From: Brachionus plicatilis
Taxonomy: Eukaryota > Rotifera > Eurotatoria > Ploima > Brachionidae
Assembly: GCA_010279815.1 (NCBI GenBank)
Contig: QEOQ01000690.1
Span: 210,429-261,824, forward strand
Length of the DNA: 51,396 bases
Direction of reading: 5' to 3'
How positions within the stretch are numbered: the first letter of the stretch is position 1; the number at the start of each line of letters is the position of its first letter. Below are positions 34,441-44,378 of the stretch, piece by piece. The notes beneath the pieces are model-generated. The model made no database searches, had not been told where the DNA came from, and worked only from the letters and a program-made list of their open reading frames with translations. The translations under genes were made by a program, and so were the position numbers.

Positions 34441-34758
34441 ACTTGGGCAAAAGTCATTAAGTCAAAGTCAAGTCAAGTCATTTGACTTGAAATTTTTTTT
34501 TTTAAAAAAAAAGTCTTTTGACTTGACTTGAAATTTTTTTTTGAAAAAAGTCATTTCAAAGACTTTGAAATAAAAATGGCCGCCTAAATAAAAACATGGA
34601 ACGGCAAAAAATTCATGTGGCCGCCTTAATAACTACATGGAACGGCAAAAGACTTATTTTAAAAAAATTATTTTTCAAGTCAAGTTAATCAAGTCAAGTC
34701 AAATGACTTGACTTTGAAAAGACTTTAAAATGACTTTTTTTTTGACTTTTGCCCAAGT
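34441..34758. mobile_element. AAGTC-rich palindromic element with a two-unit 41-bp array
   Basis: ACTTGGGCAAAAGTCA at the left is inverted as TGACTTTTGCCCAAGT at the right. Inside each end AAGTC and GACTT repeat many times (AGTCAAAGTCAAGTCAAGTC and inverse). The centre holds the 41-bp units at 34578 and 34619. Length is about 318 bp. No TSD could be confirmed. No coding capacity is visible. Confidence 0.8.
34578..34658. repeat. 41-bp phased array, two units
   Basis: GGCCGCC at 34578 and 34619 (41 bp apart) is followed at +20 by GGAACGGC at 34598 and 34639. This is the same 7+13+8+13 layout as 21993-22197, although the AT spacers differ in sequence. Conservation is thus confined to the two GC blocks and their spacing. 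Confidence 0.85.
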
Positions 34759-35187
34759 GTGATTTATATACAAAAATTCCAATACAAAATTTAAATTCTC
34801 AATTAAAATATGGATATTGTACTATATATTTTTCTATATGTTTTTAAAGGTGAAACAAATGATGTTTCATTTAACACTCCAGTTTAAAAAAAATTTTAAG
34901 AAATTATTATCAATAAATTTATTATTTTTAATTTAGAATTGAAAATTAAATTTTTTGTTATTCTTAATTTTCAATTAATTTAAAAATTTAACCAGTCTAA
35001 ACATGTAAATTGTATTTCTTTATAACACCCAATATAAAATTATTTAATTAGCAATGAGACAATTTTAACTTTTAAATCAAATAAATTTACAAAAATTGCA
35101 AAAAAATTCCAATTAGAATATCCCAGAGAGAATAAAAAAGTAATCTCAAAATATTGATAATTTAAATTCCGAGAAAAAAATAATATC
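34759..35187. other. AT-rich stretch, no gene seen
   Basis: Nothing recognisable occurs up to the LINE fragment. Confidence 0.4.
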
Positions 35188-35307
35188 AAGCTTCTTTATA
35201 CATCGTTAGTGAGACCGCACTTAGATTACGCTATTAGCACTTGGTGTCCGTATCTCGAGAAAGACGTTATCGAACTAGAAAAGGTGCAGAGAAGAGCCTC
35301 AAAACTT
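35188..35307 (+). pseudogene. LINE ORF2 C-terminal region, part 1
   Basis: The frame reads KLLYTSLVRPHLDYAISTWC followed by PYLEKDVIELEKVQRRASKL. The YTSLVRPHLDYA...W.PY....I..LE.VQRRA block follows the RT palm in CR1/Jockey LINEs. It lacks its continuation because an element with 20-bp GTGACCA repeats follows. Together with 35988-36225 it is probably one LINE copy interrupted by that insertion; roughly 80 residues between the two parts are missing. Confidence 0.85.
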
Positions 35308-35360
35308 AATAAATTAATTAAATAAATATAAAAAAATTAATATTAAAAAGTTTATTAAAA

Positions 35361-35450
35361 TATGTGACCAAAAAAAATTATACGTGACCAAGTGAAAAAA
35401 TATGTGACCAGTTATTATGTTATGTGACCCAATATTAAATTACGTGACCA
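35361..35450 (+). repeat. 20-bp iterations of TAYGTGACCA, left cluster
   Basis: TATGTGACCA, TACGTGACCA, TATGTGACCA, TATGTGACCC and TACGTGACCA begin at 35361, 35381, 35401, 35421 and 35441, exactly 20 bp apart. The ten intervening bases are AT-rich and unconserved. Confidence 0.95.
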
Positions 35451-35470
35451 AATAAAGAAACTTATGTGGT

Positions 35471-35683
35471 TCAAGTTTTACAACGCCAAGTAAGCATTCT
35501 ATCGTTACTCTTATCTATTTTTGATTTGTTCCTGTTCCTCAAATCATGGCTTAATGCTTTTCCAAAACTTTTACAATTTTTATTAGTGCAAAATTTTTGT
35601 ACGTCAATTAAACCAGTTTGGCTCAGTTTGGTGAATATTTTAAATTCTTCGGACTCTTGAATGTTCATTTTATTTCTTTTCAA
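35471..35683 (-). pseudogene. Merlin/ISXO2-like transposase N-terminal fragment
   Basis: The minus-strand frame (70 codons) starts MKRNKMNIQESEEFKIFTKL and continues with VQKFCTNKNCKSFGKAL and RMLTWRCK before a stop. An N-terminal zinc-binding CxxxxC followed about 35 residues later by a WRC motif is the signature start of IS1595/IS1016-related Merlin transposases (the ISXO2-like family). The DDE catalytic part is absent, so it cannot be active. The 20-bp GTGACCA repeats lie directly beyond its broken end. Assignment rests on motif spacing only. Confidence 0.6.
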
Positions 35684-35862
35684 ATTTAATTTTTTTTTTT
35701 TAATTTAAACGCAAATTTATATTGCTTAATTTTTCAAAAGAGTTATTAAGAAATTTTTGTTTATGAAAATTAAAAAAGCGAAGCAAAATTTAGTCAACTT
35801 TTTCAATTTTAAATTTTATTATTGATTTTCGTATTGTTTAAAATAATTTAATAAAAATTTAT

Positions 35863-35912
35863 TATGTGACCAATTAAAAATTTAAGTGACCAAAAACAAA
35901 TTTATGTGACCA
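35863..35912 (+). repeat. 20-bp iterations of GTGACCA, right cluster
   Basis: TATGTGACCA, TAAGTGACCA and TATGTGACCA begin at 35863, 35883 and 35903, again exactly 20 bp apart and in the same orientation as the left cluster. An inverted TGGTCACTT follows near 35939. Confidence 0.9.
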
Positions 35913-35987
35913 TGTTTTTTTAATCTTTAATTTTTTTTGGTCACTTAATAGGTGAACAGTCCTGATCACATAATTAAGTAGGAATCA

Positions 35988-36225
35988 ATGGTCACATATT
36001 GCAATAGACCCAGGAATTGTTTACCAAGATTTAACATTTTTGTTAATATGGTTGTGAACGTTTGGAACAGTTTACCGGTGGATGTGGTCATAGCAAGAAG
36101 TTTAAACTGTTTCAAATCGATACTTTACAAGTGGCTCATTGAAAATCGTGAAGTATCTGCTACAGCTCAGTAGAGCTTGCTTGAATCTTATTCAAGTTGC
36201 AGATTATTTTTACTACTACTACTAA
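35988..36225 (+). pseudogene. LINE ORF2 C-terminus, stop and 3' tail
   Basis: The frame reads NRPRNCLPRFNIFVNMVVNV, then WNSLPVDVVIARSLNCFKSI, and ends at TAG 36171-36173. The VVNVWNSLP..VV.A.SLN.FK pattern is the usual end of CR1/Jockey ORF2 proteins. After the stop a short 3' UTR (GAGCTTGCTTGAATC...GTTGCAGATTA) leads to a (TAC)n tail at 36210-36225. The trinucleotide-tailed end marks the 3' terminus of the LINE; compare 19790-19895. Confidence 0.8.
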
Positions 36226-37115
36226 ATAGAGTTGCGGTACTCATTTGAGAGAAAATGGATTGCAAGATGCATTCAGAGCATTTTGTATTAACTCATAAAG
36301 ACTAATTAGATTATATTTTTATTTATAAATCTGAGATTAATAATTTTTTAATTTTTCTGAGAAATTTTAAGTCGATTCAAATGACTTAACAACCGAAAAA
36401 GTTCCAACTATACTCCAAATTTAGAATTTTTTTTTTTTTCAAAATCTCAAAGAATGATATTAAATCATAAAATTTTGCCTACAAAAAAATTTATTAAATT
36501 TAACTGAAGTTTATTTTTGACTACCCTGAATGCAATTAAATGCTTAATTTAATATGAGCTATTTTTTGTTCTCGATTAATTCAAATATTAACTAGAGGAA
36601 AATAATATTTGCTTGGATAAATAAAATTTAATGGTATCAGGAAATAAATAAAATGATAAGTGCAAAAAATAGCTCGTATTTTCTAGTCTTCCTTTCTGAG
36701 TAAAAGTGTAAATTTAGCAAATAATTTGTTAATCAAATTTAAACAAAAACTTTAAGTGTTCCCAAAAGTGTTATTGATTATTAAAAGATTACATTTTCTT
36801 ATGTCAAATTTTATTTCTTATTGATAAATTTATTTATTCGAATTAATTTAGACTTTAAAAAAAATGAACTTTAAGATAAACAAATTAGTAGATTGCATAG
36901 AAAATATGGCAAGTAATTGTTGAAAAAAAATTGATTATTCCATCTGTTCTCAGATCTTTATTTTTCTCATTTTTTACATTTTAATCATAATTAGAAATAA
37001 CTTAAAAGAAAAAGTTAAATTTTTACTCCATTTATTTAGATTAGAATAAAATGAATTGACCCAAGTGGACCATCTACACAAATGGACTTGGTACATTACA
37101 TAACTAAATTTCAGA
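36226..37115. other. AT-rich stretch upstream of the innexin gene
   Basis: The promoter and 5' UTR of the innexin should lie here but no convincing TATA element stands out in the AT-rich background. TTTCAG just before 37115 could be a splice acceptor, so an untranslated upstream exon is possible. Confidence 0.35.
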
Positions 37116-40100
37116 ATGTATTCGCTGTGCGAAATGACGATGACGTCGCGGATCGGTAAAAAAACAAAGTCTGAAAAATACATCAGTAAAAAAATTAGTA
37201 TTTTTAGGTTAAATTATCGCTATACAGTAGCAATTCTAGTTGCCTTTGCTATTATTGTTTCACACCGTCAATTTAGCGAATCTGTGATCAAATGTTGGGT
37301 ACCAGCTTTTTTTACGCCAAATTACGAGGCCTATGCAAACCAAGTTTGCTGGATATCTAACACGTACTATGTCAATCAGTCTCACAATGTGCCTAATTCC
37401 GAAGAAACGAGAAAATCTGGCGAAATAAAATACTATCAATGGATACCGGTAAGAAAGCTTTATTTTATTAAATAAAAAATTTTATTTTGTCTTAATTTAT
37501 TTACTTTTTTTAATTTAAAAAATTAAGAAGTTTGATAGTGACATAATTAGTTGAGGCTTGATTAAAGAGCTTGAATTTTTTTTTTTTGACTTTATTTTAA
37601 AAGAAATAAAAAAAATAAAAAATTTAAAAATAAATTAAAAAAATCTCTTAAAATAATTAGAATTCAATCAAATTAAAATTTTAATCTAAAATTTCTTTTA
37701 TTATTTTTAGTTTAACTTTACTTTTTTTCTCAAGGAGCTGATGCTTGAAATATAAATTTTTTTATTATGTTCAAAAAAATAAGATATGCCTAATACCAAA
37801 ATAAGCTTCGAAAAAAAAATCTATTTATAAAGTTCCAGCAATAACGGGTCATGCGTTACTGATCACCAAATCGTTGATCACATAACTTGTGATCAAAAAT
37901 GATCACATAAACAATTTCAATGTTCACAAAAACTTTTTTCTTGATCAAAAAAAATTTTTTCATGATCACGTGAATTTTTGATTTTCCATTTTTGATTTTC
38001 TAATAAAGTTTTTTTTAATAAATTCAAAATAAAGTTAAAGTAAAATAAAAAGAAAATTAAAAAAGACAAAATACTATTTTTTAATTTAAACTATATTTCG
38101 AGTATGTTTCCTAAATAGTTAACATTGAATTTTTACTTGCTTTAAATTTCCCTCACATTAAATTATTAAAAAGCTAAAATAAAAAGAGATAAGAAAGAGA
38201 TTGGGTCCATTGAAAAAGAAATCGCTCTATTTTTAAATAATAGATATTTTCAAATTTAACTGATATATTTAATATATTAATAAAAAACAATAAATTTGTT
38301 CAGAATTTTGTCTAATTAAAAAAAAAACGTGGGTCTTAAGTGATCCCTTGGACTTCACACGTGTGAAAAAAGTGAAAAAAGCGTTTTTTGTCTTTTATTT
38401 AATAGTAAAAATTGGCATATTCTTTTATTTGATAGAAATAGACACCAAAAATTTAGATTTTTTAATTATGCTCTTTCAGAATATATATAATTTTAAAAAA
38501 TAATTAATTTATATCATTGAATATTTTGGTCTGGAAGAACTATAGCTTTTTAAAGGGTTAGTTATTTTTAGATCCCTAGGCATAAGATTTTTTTTGAGTC
38601 TCTTAAGTTTTGAATTTTTGGAATTTAAAAAACTGGCAAGATTTGTTGTTCAATTTTATAGTTTTTTTTTCAAACTTTAGAATCAGATTTTATTTCATTA
38701 ATTTTTTTGTATTTTTTGACGAATAAAATAATTCATTTTATTTAAATTTTGGCATTTTATGAGCTCTTCAATAATTCTCCGATTTGAATTAAATGACAAA
38801 TTTTTATTTGCAGGGAATAAAGAGACTCTTAAATTTTTAAATTTTATTATTATTTTGAATAAAATAATTTGCGATTTAATTTTTGATAAAATGAAAAAAA
38901 ATGTTTAGACAAAAAATTTGATTTGAATTTTTTGACTCTTTTTGTTTTTACGTAAATTTACCAAAATTTTGTTTTAAATATTCGTATATTCTGGTAAATA
39001 CAAAACGAGCAAAAAAAATCAAATTTTTTTAATTTCACATTTATTTGATTTTTTTCAATTTTTTTTTAAAAATTGGTGAAAAATAGTTACATTTTTAGCA
39101 AGGATTTTTGTATATTTTCTGTTAAAAAAACCGAAACAAATCAGCACCTCAAAATAAATTCAATGAATTTTTTAAAAACGAAATTTAAAGAATATGGGGC
39201 AATATGAAGAAAAAAAAAAAAATTTATTGATATTTTCTAAAAGATCTTGACGAGCTGAATCTAAGCATATCAATAATTTGAAGATCCTAACTTTCCTAAT
39301 ATATGTAAATAAGCTAAAAGTTATTATCAATAAATTACCAAAAATGGTCATTTCTTGGTCAAATTTTAAGATTGTTAAAATTTTTTTTTAAAACAGTCAA
39401 TATAAAAAAAGCAATTTAAAAAAAGTGTAAGTTTGATCATTGAATTATTTAATTAATTTTATAGTCCTTAAAATCAAAAATTCAGTGATTGCTATTGTTT
39501 GAGACCCCTAAATACCCTCATGTCATCGGTACCTCGACTAGAAAAAAAAGCTTTTGTAACATTTTTGAATGGTCTAAAACATACTAAAAATGCCATGACC
39601 ACTTTATTTTATTTCAAAAGATATTTTTATTTAAAGTTAAAAAAACTGTTTCTGAATTGACGCAAGAAGTAGTTAATTATTCAAAAAGGCTTTCAAAAAA
39701 ATTGGATGATAAAACAATCGCTTGCTTTTTTATTTTTACTTTTAAAAAAAAATTAAAAAAATCTTAAAATTTGATCAAGAAATGACCATTTTAGGTAATT
39801 TATTGATTATAACTTTGAGCTTATACTACGGTGATTTGACAATAGGTTTTTTACGTTTTTACGTAAAATTACGTAAAATAACGCTTGTAAGGACAGATAA
39901 ATTTAGAAAAATTTACGTAAAATCCGAATTTTTTAATTGTAAAATTTTGGAAAAAATGGAAAAATACATTGTAAATTTTTATTAAAATTTTACATTGCCA
40001 AAAAATTAATGATTTGACCAGTCTCAATTATTTTAAAATCACAATTGGGATAACCTTAAAAAATAATTATTTGCGTTTGCGATATTACAATTTTAACCCC

Positions 40101-43100
40101 TAAAAATGTTTATCATATAAGTCATTAAGTCTTTTAAAAAAGGTATTTTAAAATAAAACTTTGACTCAAAAAAAAATTAATTGCTTTTTAAAGTTATCCC
40201 TATTGTGATTTTAAAATAATGGAGACTGGTCAAATCATTAATTTTTTGGCAATGTAAAATTTTAGTACAAAAAGTAAAAAAGCTATAATTTATTTTCTAA
40301 TTGTGCAAAAATGGTTCTAAAAAAAGTACAATATTGTACAAATTTGAACAACCGAATTCCAAGCTCTGCAAAAACTCTGCAATTTTCTGTAAAATGCACA
40401 CCATTAAAAAATATTTGATTAAAAAATGCAATAAATTGCAGAGATTTTGCAGAGCTTGGAATTCGGTTGTACAAATTTGTACAATATTGTACTTTTTTTA
40501 GAACCATTTTTGCACAATTAGAAATTAAATTATAGTGTTTTTACTTTTTGTACTGTAATTTTTGTAATAAAATTTCACATTGCCAATTTTTTCCATTTAA
40601 AATAACCTGATTTATTAAAAATTTACAATGTATTTTTCCATTTTTTCCAAAATTTTTCAATTAAAAAATTTTGATTTTACGTAAATTTACGTAAAAAAAT
40701 GTAAATTTTTTTACTTTTTGAATTTTTTTTTTTTGGAAAATTTCCAAAAATTCTAAGTAATTGCTTGAATATTGGCATTTTTTTGGCCCTTTGGTTTTTA
40801 CGAAAATTTTCATATTGGCCCATGTATTTAAAAAAAAACTTTTTAAATCTAAAAAATATCTAAAAAAAACATTTGTGTACAAAAAAATGTTTCCATCATT
40901 ACTTTTTTTAATTACTTAATTACTTTTTTTTGCTGATATTAAACCATTTTTTAAAAAAGACTTCTAAAATCAGTTAATATACAAAAAAAAAAATTTATAA
41001 TTTCTAATGAATTTAATTTTCTAATGAATATAAAAAAAAAAAAAAAAAAATTTAATTTAATTTAATTAATGAGATAAATAGTTCCCCAAAATTAAAAAAC
41101 AGTTCACCACAAAATTGGTCAGATTCTCATATTATATTTGCCCTGCATCATTCAATGAATTTACATTGTTTTTTCTTTTTCATTATATTTTTTCGCTTTT
41201 TTAATCTTCAAAAATTCGGAAATTTCTTTTTATTTCGTAAAATCATAGGCATTTTATTATCTAAAATATTTAGTAGCAGTTTTTAATAGATATTAAAAAA
41301 AATTTTGCTTAAAAGTTTTTACTTGTGGAATGCAGTTTTTGTCTTATTCAAATTTTTTGTGCTGAAAATTTTTTTTGTTGGGGTAAAGTTTTTGATTTGT
41401 GGGTGACAGTTTTTTGTTTGTGGGAATTAGGTAGACCCTTTAATTAATTATTATATAATTAAATTTAAAATTAAAAAAAAAAAAAAAATTAATAAAAAAA
41501 TTTGATTTTATTAATTAATTATTATTGAATTTAATTTAAAAAATTTTAAAAAAAAAATTTTCATAATTTTTTTTAATGAATATAAAAATAAAAAAATAAA
41601 TTCAGAAATTTAATTTAATTAATTAATTATTATTGAATTTAATTTTTAAAAAATTTAGAAAAAAAAAATGTCATAATTTTTTTTAATGAATACAGAAATA
41701 AAAAAATAAATACAAAAATTTAATTTTATAAATTAATTATTATTGAATTTAATTAAAAAAATTTAAAGATAAAAAATTTAATTTTAAGTTTATATTGTTG
41801 ATACAAGCGCTGTTTTTATACATTCCACGCGTAATGTGGCGTTTGTTATCAGCACGAGCCGGTTTGGACATGCGCGACCTGATCGAAGCGGCCCACTCGT
41901 ACAAATCGGTGGAAAAATTTGCCAACAAGAAAAAAATAATGGAGTACATAGTGCAGAATATCGACCAGTACGCGAGCAACCCGCGCCGGTCCAAGTCACG
42001 TGACTCCATATTTCAAAAAATCAAGTACTTTGGCGAGTCGCTGTTCTGCGGCTCGGGCATCTACTTGGGCAACTACCTGGTCACCACATACTTTTTCATC
42101 AAAATAGTCTATCTAATAAATTCTATCTTTCAATTTTTTGTCATGAACGAGTTCCTGGGCAAACAGTTCCACGAGCTCGGCATCGACATACTCCGCTACT
42201 TGACCAACACATACAGCCTGGACGGCTCCATGGACTCGGTCTACTTTCCCAAGGTGGTCATGTGCGACTTCCGCATCCGCGAATTCGGCCATCCCAACTT
42301 CAGCCACCGCTACACCATCCAGTGTGTGCTGCCCATCAACCTCTACAATCAGCAAATATTCACCTTTCTCTGGTTCTGGTTCTTGATCCTGTTCTTTGCC
42401 AATTGCTGGGCCCTGTGTCAATGGGTCAACAGAATGCTGCCCTCTTCCCGCTGGCACTACATCAACAAAAGACTCAACATGCTCAAGCATTTCAGACAGC
42501 TCAATCAGTCCACTTCCATTGTGATGGAAACGCGCGGAATTTTCCGCCGCAGAAAATCCGTGTCTCTGGAGGCCAAGCGGCAAAAGAGAAAATTTATTGA
42601 TGATTACCTCAAGTTCGACGGTGTCTTTATCCTTAGGATGATAAGTATGCTCACATCTGAAATTGTGTGCACAGAGTTGCTGCACGAACTGTGGAAAAAG
42701 AGGACTGTAAATGGCAGAAGCAGTGAGGACTGCTACAGTTTGTGTAGCGAGTCAAATGTTGGCTGTGCAAGAGCGGACATTGAGCCAGTGGTGATTTATG
42801 AGAGTGGAAAAGTGGGCGAGAGAGCAAGATGGCGGAGCGACTCGCTGCCAGTGTCTCATTTTGAAGGGCTGTTTGACTTCAAGAGCCCGGAGACTGTGCC
42901 GGAGGGCGAGCTGTTCATTCCCAGAAGAAGAGAGAGCAGGATAAAAGAGTTCAAGCAGCAGGTGTCTGTCGATTTGGCAAGTTTAAAGGCCGCTTCGGCC
43001 ATCAAGAGAACCAGACTGAGCGAATTGAGAAAGATGTCTAATGAAAATGATGTGGAGAGAGTGGAAGGTGGTGACCACTGGGCTACGAGTCCGAGGACAA

Positions 43101-43234
43101 CTGATTCCACCAAGTCAAAGAACAAAAAGGTTAACTTTGCCAGCATTGAAAACCAGGAGCACAATGTGGTGGACACTTCTGTGCACTTTAGCGACATAGA
43201 ATGTGTTTTTAGTGATCTAAAATTTGATCACTAA
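37116..43234 (+). CDS. Innexin (gap-junction channel protein), two exons
   Basis: Coding parts are 37116-37448 and 41789-43234, giving 592 residues (586 if the Met at 37134 is used, which fits the usual distance to the first membrane helix). TM1 is near residues 36-53. The first extracellular loop has the paired cysteines Cys60 and Cys78 in CWVPAFFTPNYEAYANQVCW, followed by the family signature YYQWIP at 106-111. TM2 is near 112-131, TM3 near 204-229, and the second loop has Cys270 and Cys290 (VMCDF, IQCVLP). TM4 is near 301-321. The cytoplasmic part has the conserved DGVFILRMI..L..EIV..EL..ELW block at 385-413, then a long polar, charged tail of about 180 residues. Innexins form hexa- or octameric hemichannels and gap junctions. 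No defect is seen. Exon 2 is strikingly GC-richer than exon 1 and the surroundings. Confidence 0.95.
37859..37968. repeat. Cluster of TGATCA motifs in the innexin intron
   Basis: TGATCA begins at 37859, 37875, 37890, 37900, 37942 and 37963, with TGTTCAC at 37921. The last three sites are 21 bp apart. CATAA beside GTGATCA recalls the TATGTGACCA iterations at 35361, so it may be a decayed relative. Confidence 0.6.
39825..40720. mobile_element. Degenerate palindromic element interrupted by a Tc1-type MITE
   Basis: The left part 39898-40069 is the inverse of 40186-40262 plus 40558-40710: GATTTGACCAGTCTCAATTA faces TAATGGAGACTGGTCAAATC, and AAATACATTGTAAATTTTTA faces its complement near 40616. 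ACGTAAAATTACGTAAAA near 39861 and the start TACGGTGATTTGACAATAG recall the MITE at 43855-44324, so both may be one family. The right arm is split by a 291-bp element. Confidence 0.7.
40265..40555. mobile_element. Tc1-type MITE nested in the palindromic element
   Basis: GTACAAAAAGTAAAAA at the left is inverted as TTTTTACTTTTTGTACTG at the right. Right after it comes TA and left of it is TA, the Tc1/mariner target. Inner arms are also inverted (CAACCGAATTCCAAGCTCTG at about 40349 and AGAGCTTGGAATTCGGTTGT at about 40451). The overlapping reading frames on both strands are these arms and not genes. Confidence 0.85.
41480..41788. repeat. Tandem repeat of about 109 bp at the intron's 3' end
   Basis: ATTATTGAATTTAATT begins at 41521, 41629 and 41739, and TCATAATTTTTTTTAATGAA lies at the same relative place in the first two units. 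The array runs up to the splice acceptor, so the branch point and polypyrimidine region of this intron are made of repeat sequence. A related half unit lies near 41005-41060. Confidence 0.8.
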
Positions 43235-43289
43235 ATATCTTATGCAATTATTTTTTCATTTATTTATTTATTTATTTGTTAATTTTGTA

Positions 43290-43295
43290 AATAAA
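43290..43295 (+). promoter_or_regulatory. Polyadenylation signal of the innexin gene
   Basis: AATAAA about 56 bp after the TAA stop, within TTGTAAATAAAATTC. Position is the main support. Confidence 0.45.
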
Positions 43296-43557
43296 ATTCA
43301 TCTATTTAAAATATTAATGGTTTTAAAATATTTTTATTAATCAACAATACAGTGCTGATTTGCTACATGGATTTTACTCTTCCTTTCTTTTCCTAAGAGT
43401 TGAAGAAAGGAATAACGGATGACAACTTAAAATCGAGACGAACTTTAAGCATCATTTGCATTGCTTTTTTAAATTTTTTTTAAATCTCTTTCCATATTCT
43501 TGTAGTAAATTTAATTTTAAATACGATAAAAAACAAATTATTCAATTTGAATTAAAA

Positions 43558-44348
43558 ATGACCAAAATAAATTCATCTAAAGAAGAGGCCCTAAGAATTC
43601 GCGTGTACGCGTTTTTTAACGAAAATATATCACTTAAAAAGATATTCACTGTGAGACATTTTATGGCAGAAAAAATTCCAAGGAGTACTGTTTACCGAAT
43701 CTTAAAACGTAGTGAATATTTTTCACCAGAAAGGAAGCAAGGATCTGGTCATACACCGAAAAAAATGACTTATGTACTACTCAACAAGCTAAAAAAGGCT
43801 TTTGATCACAAAGACAACATCAGTCAGCGTCAAGCAGCCATAAAGTTTGATATACAGTGGTGATTTGATAACAGTATTTTACAAAAAATTACGTAAAATA
43901 CCGTAAATTAACCAAATTTTAAAATAAAATTAAATTAAAAACGGCCAATTCAAAATTCAAAATTTTTTGAAAAAATGTCTTTTTTTTCCGAAAATCGAAA
44001 ATTTAAGAAAAATTTTTTTACAACAATTTAAAAATAACTATTTTTTGACAAATTTATGAAAAAAAAAAACTGCCTTTAATTTTCGATTTTCGGAAAAAAA
44101 AGACATTTTTTCAAAAAATTTTGAATTTTGAATTGGCCGTTTTTAATTTTACCAAATTTTACCAAAATTATCTCAAAATCATGAAAATTTACGTAATTTT
44201 TCGTAAAATACTTCTTTTTCACTTTTCGGATTTTACGTTAATTTACGTAAAATGTGGTAAAATTTGGTTAATTTACGGTATTTTACGTAATTTTTTGTAA
44301 AATACTGTTATCAAATCACCACTGTAAGCCAGCAAATGGGAAAAAAAG
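43558..44348 (+). pseudogene. Tc1/mariner transposase N-terminal half, split by a MITE
   Basis: From ATG 43558 the frame reads MTKINSSKEEALRIRVYAFF, then FMAEKIPRSTVYRILKRSEY, GSGHTPKKM and ISQRQAAIKFDI. This is the two-part helix-turn-helix DNA-binding region of a Tc1-type transposase, with a GSGR-like hinge (GSGH) between the parts. At 43854 the frame is cut by a 470-bp MITE. Removing the MITE and one TA resumes the frame at 44327 as SQQMGKK. About 20 bases later the sequence meets the terminal repeat of another Tc1 element and is lost. No catalytic domain remains on this strand. Confidence 0.8.
43855..44324. mobile_element. 470-bp MITE with TA target duplication inside a Tc1 gene
   Basis: Ends are CAGTGGTGATTTGATAACAG and the exact inverse CTGTTATCAAATCACCACTG, with pairing continuing to about 66 bp. 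TA flanks both sides (43853-43854 and 44325-44326). An inner inverted pair (AACGGCCAATTCAAAATTCA and inverse, GACATTTTTTC with AAAATGTCTTTT) and several TTTACGTAAAAT motifs fill the interior. A TA target and CAGT ends fit a Tc1/mariner-mobilised element. Confidence 0.95.
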
Positions 44349-44378
44349 TTGCACAAAAGTTTAGACGCATACTAATTT

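Larger units (their letters stand above)
35308..35980. mobile_element. Insertion with 20-bp GTGACCA iterations and a Merlin-like remnant
   Basis: This segment splits a LINE. It holds a minus-strand transposase N-terminus (35471-35683) and, on both sides of it, blocks of TAYGTGACCA repeated every 20 bp in one orientation. Exact ends and TSD could not be fixed. It is best read as an internally deleted Merlin-type DNA transposon. Confidence 0.55.
37449..41788 (+). other. Innexin intron, 4340 bp, filled with repeats
   Basis: The donor is CCG|GTAAGA, the acceptor TTTTAAG|TTT. Phase 0 splicing joins YYQWIP to FILLIQALFLYIPR, as expected for innexins. The intron holds TGATCA repeats (37859-37968), a nested palindromic element complex (39825-40720) and a 109-bp tandem repeat (41480-41788). 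Its size contrasts with the 48- and 59-bp introns of the gene at 660-1474. Confidence 0.9.

Noticed and set aside
35361..35912. Regularly spaced repeats considered as a CRISPR-like array
   Set aside because: The repeat is only 10 bp with 10-bp spacers, the genome is animal, and the cluster lies inside a transposon; no spacer uniqueness or cas gene context applies.
40283..40507. Overlapping open frames on both strands with Asn/Cys-rich products
   Set aside because: They are the two arms of a palindromic MITE read in either direction; the protein similarity between strands is a result of the palindrome.
42262..42600. Open frame of 112 codons in another + frame of innexin exon 2
   Set aside because: Out-of-frame shadow of the innexin, with composition typical of frame-shifted reading.
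42113..42685. Long open frame of 190 codons on the minus strand across innexin exon 2
   Set aside because: It is the complement of the GC-richer innexin coding sequence, has no recognisable domain and lies wholly inside a convincing exon.
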